From JAVEVF01 sp034005175 (GTDB lineage Bacteria > Actinomycetota > Coriobacteriia > Anaerosomatales > SLCP01), in the NCBI GenBank assembly GCA_034005175.1, contig JAVEVF010000043.1:1-15017 (forward strand): 15,017 nt of DNA, given 5' to 3'. Position 1 is the first letter of the stretch. Every line of letters starts with the position of its first letter. Positions 14,958 through 15,017 of the stretch are shown here, one piece after another. The notes beneath the pieces were generated by a model, which worked only from the letters and a program-made list of their open reading frames with translations, searched no databases and had not been told where the DNA came from. The translations under genes and the position numbers were made by a program.

Positions 14958-14987
14958 TTGTGTGGTTGCGTGAGAGGGGACTATCCT
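14958..14987 (+). promoter_or_regulatory. Possible promoter for a + strand gene beyond the window
   Basis: TTGTGT (14958-14963) and TATCCT (14982-14987) are spaced by 18 bases, and a GTG follows at 14991. The match is moderate. No gene can be confirmed before the window ends. The rest of 14895-15017 shows no other feature I can support. Confidence 0.3.
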
Positions 14988-15017
14988 GTTGTGCGACGCC
15001 GCTGCCGTGGCGATGCG

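Noticed and set aside
1..15017. CRISPR arrays, defence systems, phage or transposon remnants
   Set aside because: I found no regularly spaced repeats, terminal inverted repeats, transposase or nuclease genes; every large gene belongs to a stress, signalling or housekeeping family.

Overview
This is high-GC bacterial DNA. It looks like a member of the Actinomycetota, possibly a deep-branching or anaerobic lineage such as Coriobacteriia. That placement is inference, from the dnaK-grpE-dnaJ-hspR order, an actinobacterial-type HspR repressor, an actinobacterial-looking DnaK core and several GTG starts. No rRNA, tRNA, insertion sequence, CRISPR array or phage gene was recognised. No stretch longer than about 250 bases lacks a gene.

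Region 1 (1-7554, + strand) is a protein-quality-control block: dnaK, grpE, dnaJ and hspR nearly back to back, then a 243-base leader, clpB, a 180-base leader and a small heat-shock protein (hsp20). A strong hairpin ends the block at 7527-7554. The parts cover the whole disaggregation pathway. Hsp20 holds unfolding clients, DnaK/DnaJ/GrpE refold them, ClpB pulls aggregates apart, and HspR, which in the family uses DnaK as co-repressor, closes the feedback loop. The dnaK promoter lies outside the window. No HspR-type inverted repeat was found in front of clpB or hsp20.

Region 2 (7672-10907, + strand) is a signalling block: a soluble PAS histidine kinase fused to two receiver domains, two stand-alone receiver proteins, and, after a 117-base gap, a GerW/YtfJ-like glycine-rich protein with a C-terminal membrane anchor. 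The block has four receivers and no DNA-binding output domain.

Region 3 (10921-13103, - strand) holds a DUF1858-DUF438-hemerythrin-PAS protein and, upstream of it, a flavin reductase-like protein. Both suggest redox, oxygen or nitric oxide handling in an anaerobe or microaerophile. A perfect extended -10 promoter (TGcTATAAT) lies between them and precedes a long, possibly structured leader.

Region 4 (13208-15017) has the ribosome-assembly GTPase RsgA on the + strand, a small GyrI-like/effector-binding protein on the - strand, and a gene-free end that may hold the promoter of a + strand gene starting beyond the window.

Most of the window is recognisable stress and housekeeping biology. The less ordinary points are a 'Gram-negative-type' insertion in DnaK, a chain of tiny ORFs leading into clpB, the output-less four-receiver cluster next to a modified GerW-like membrane protein, and the leader of the DUF438 gene. 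I do not see proof of a wholly new system.
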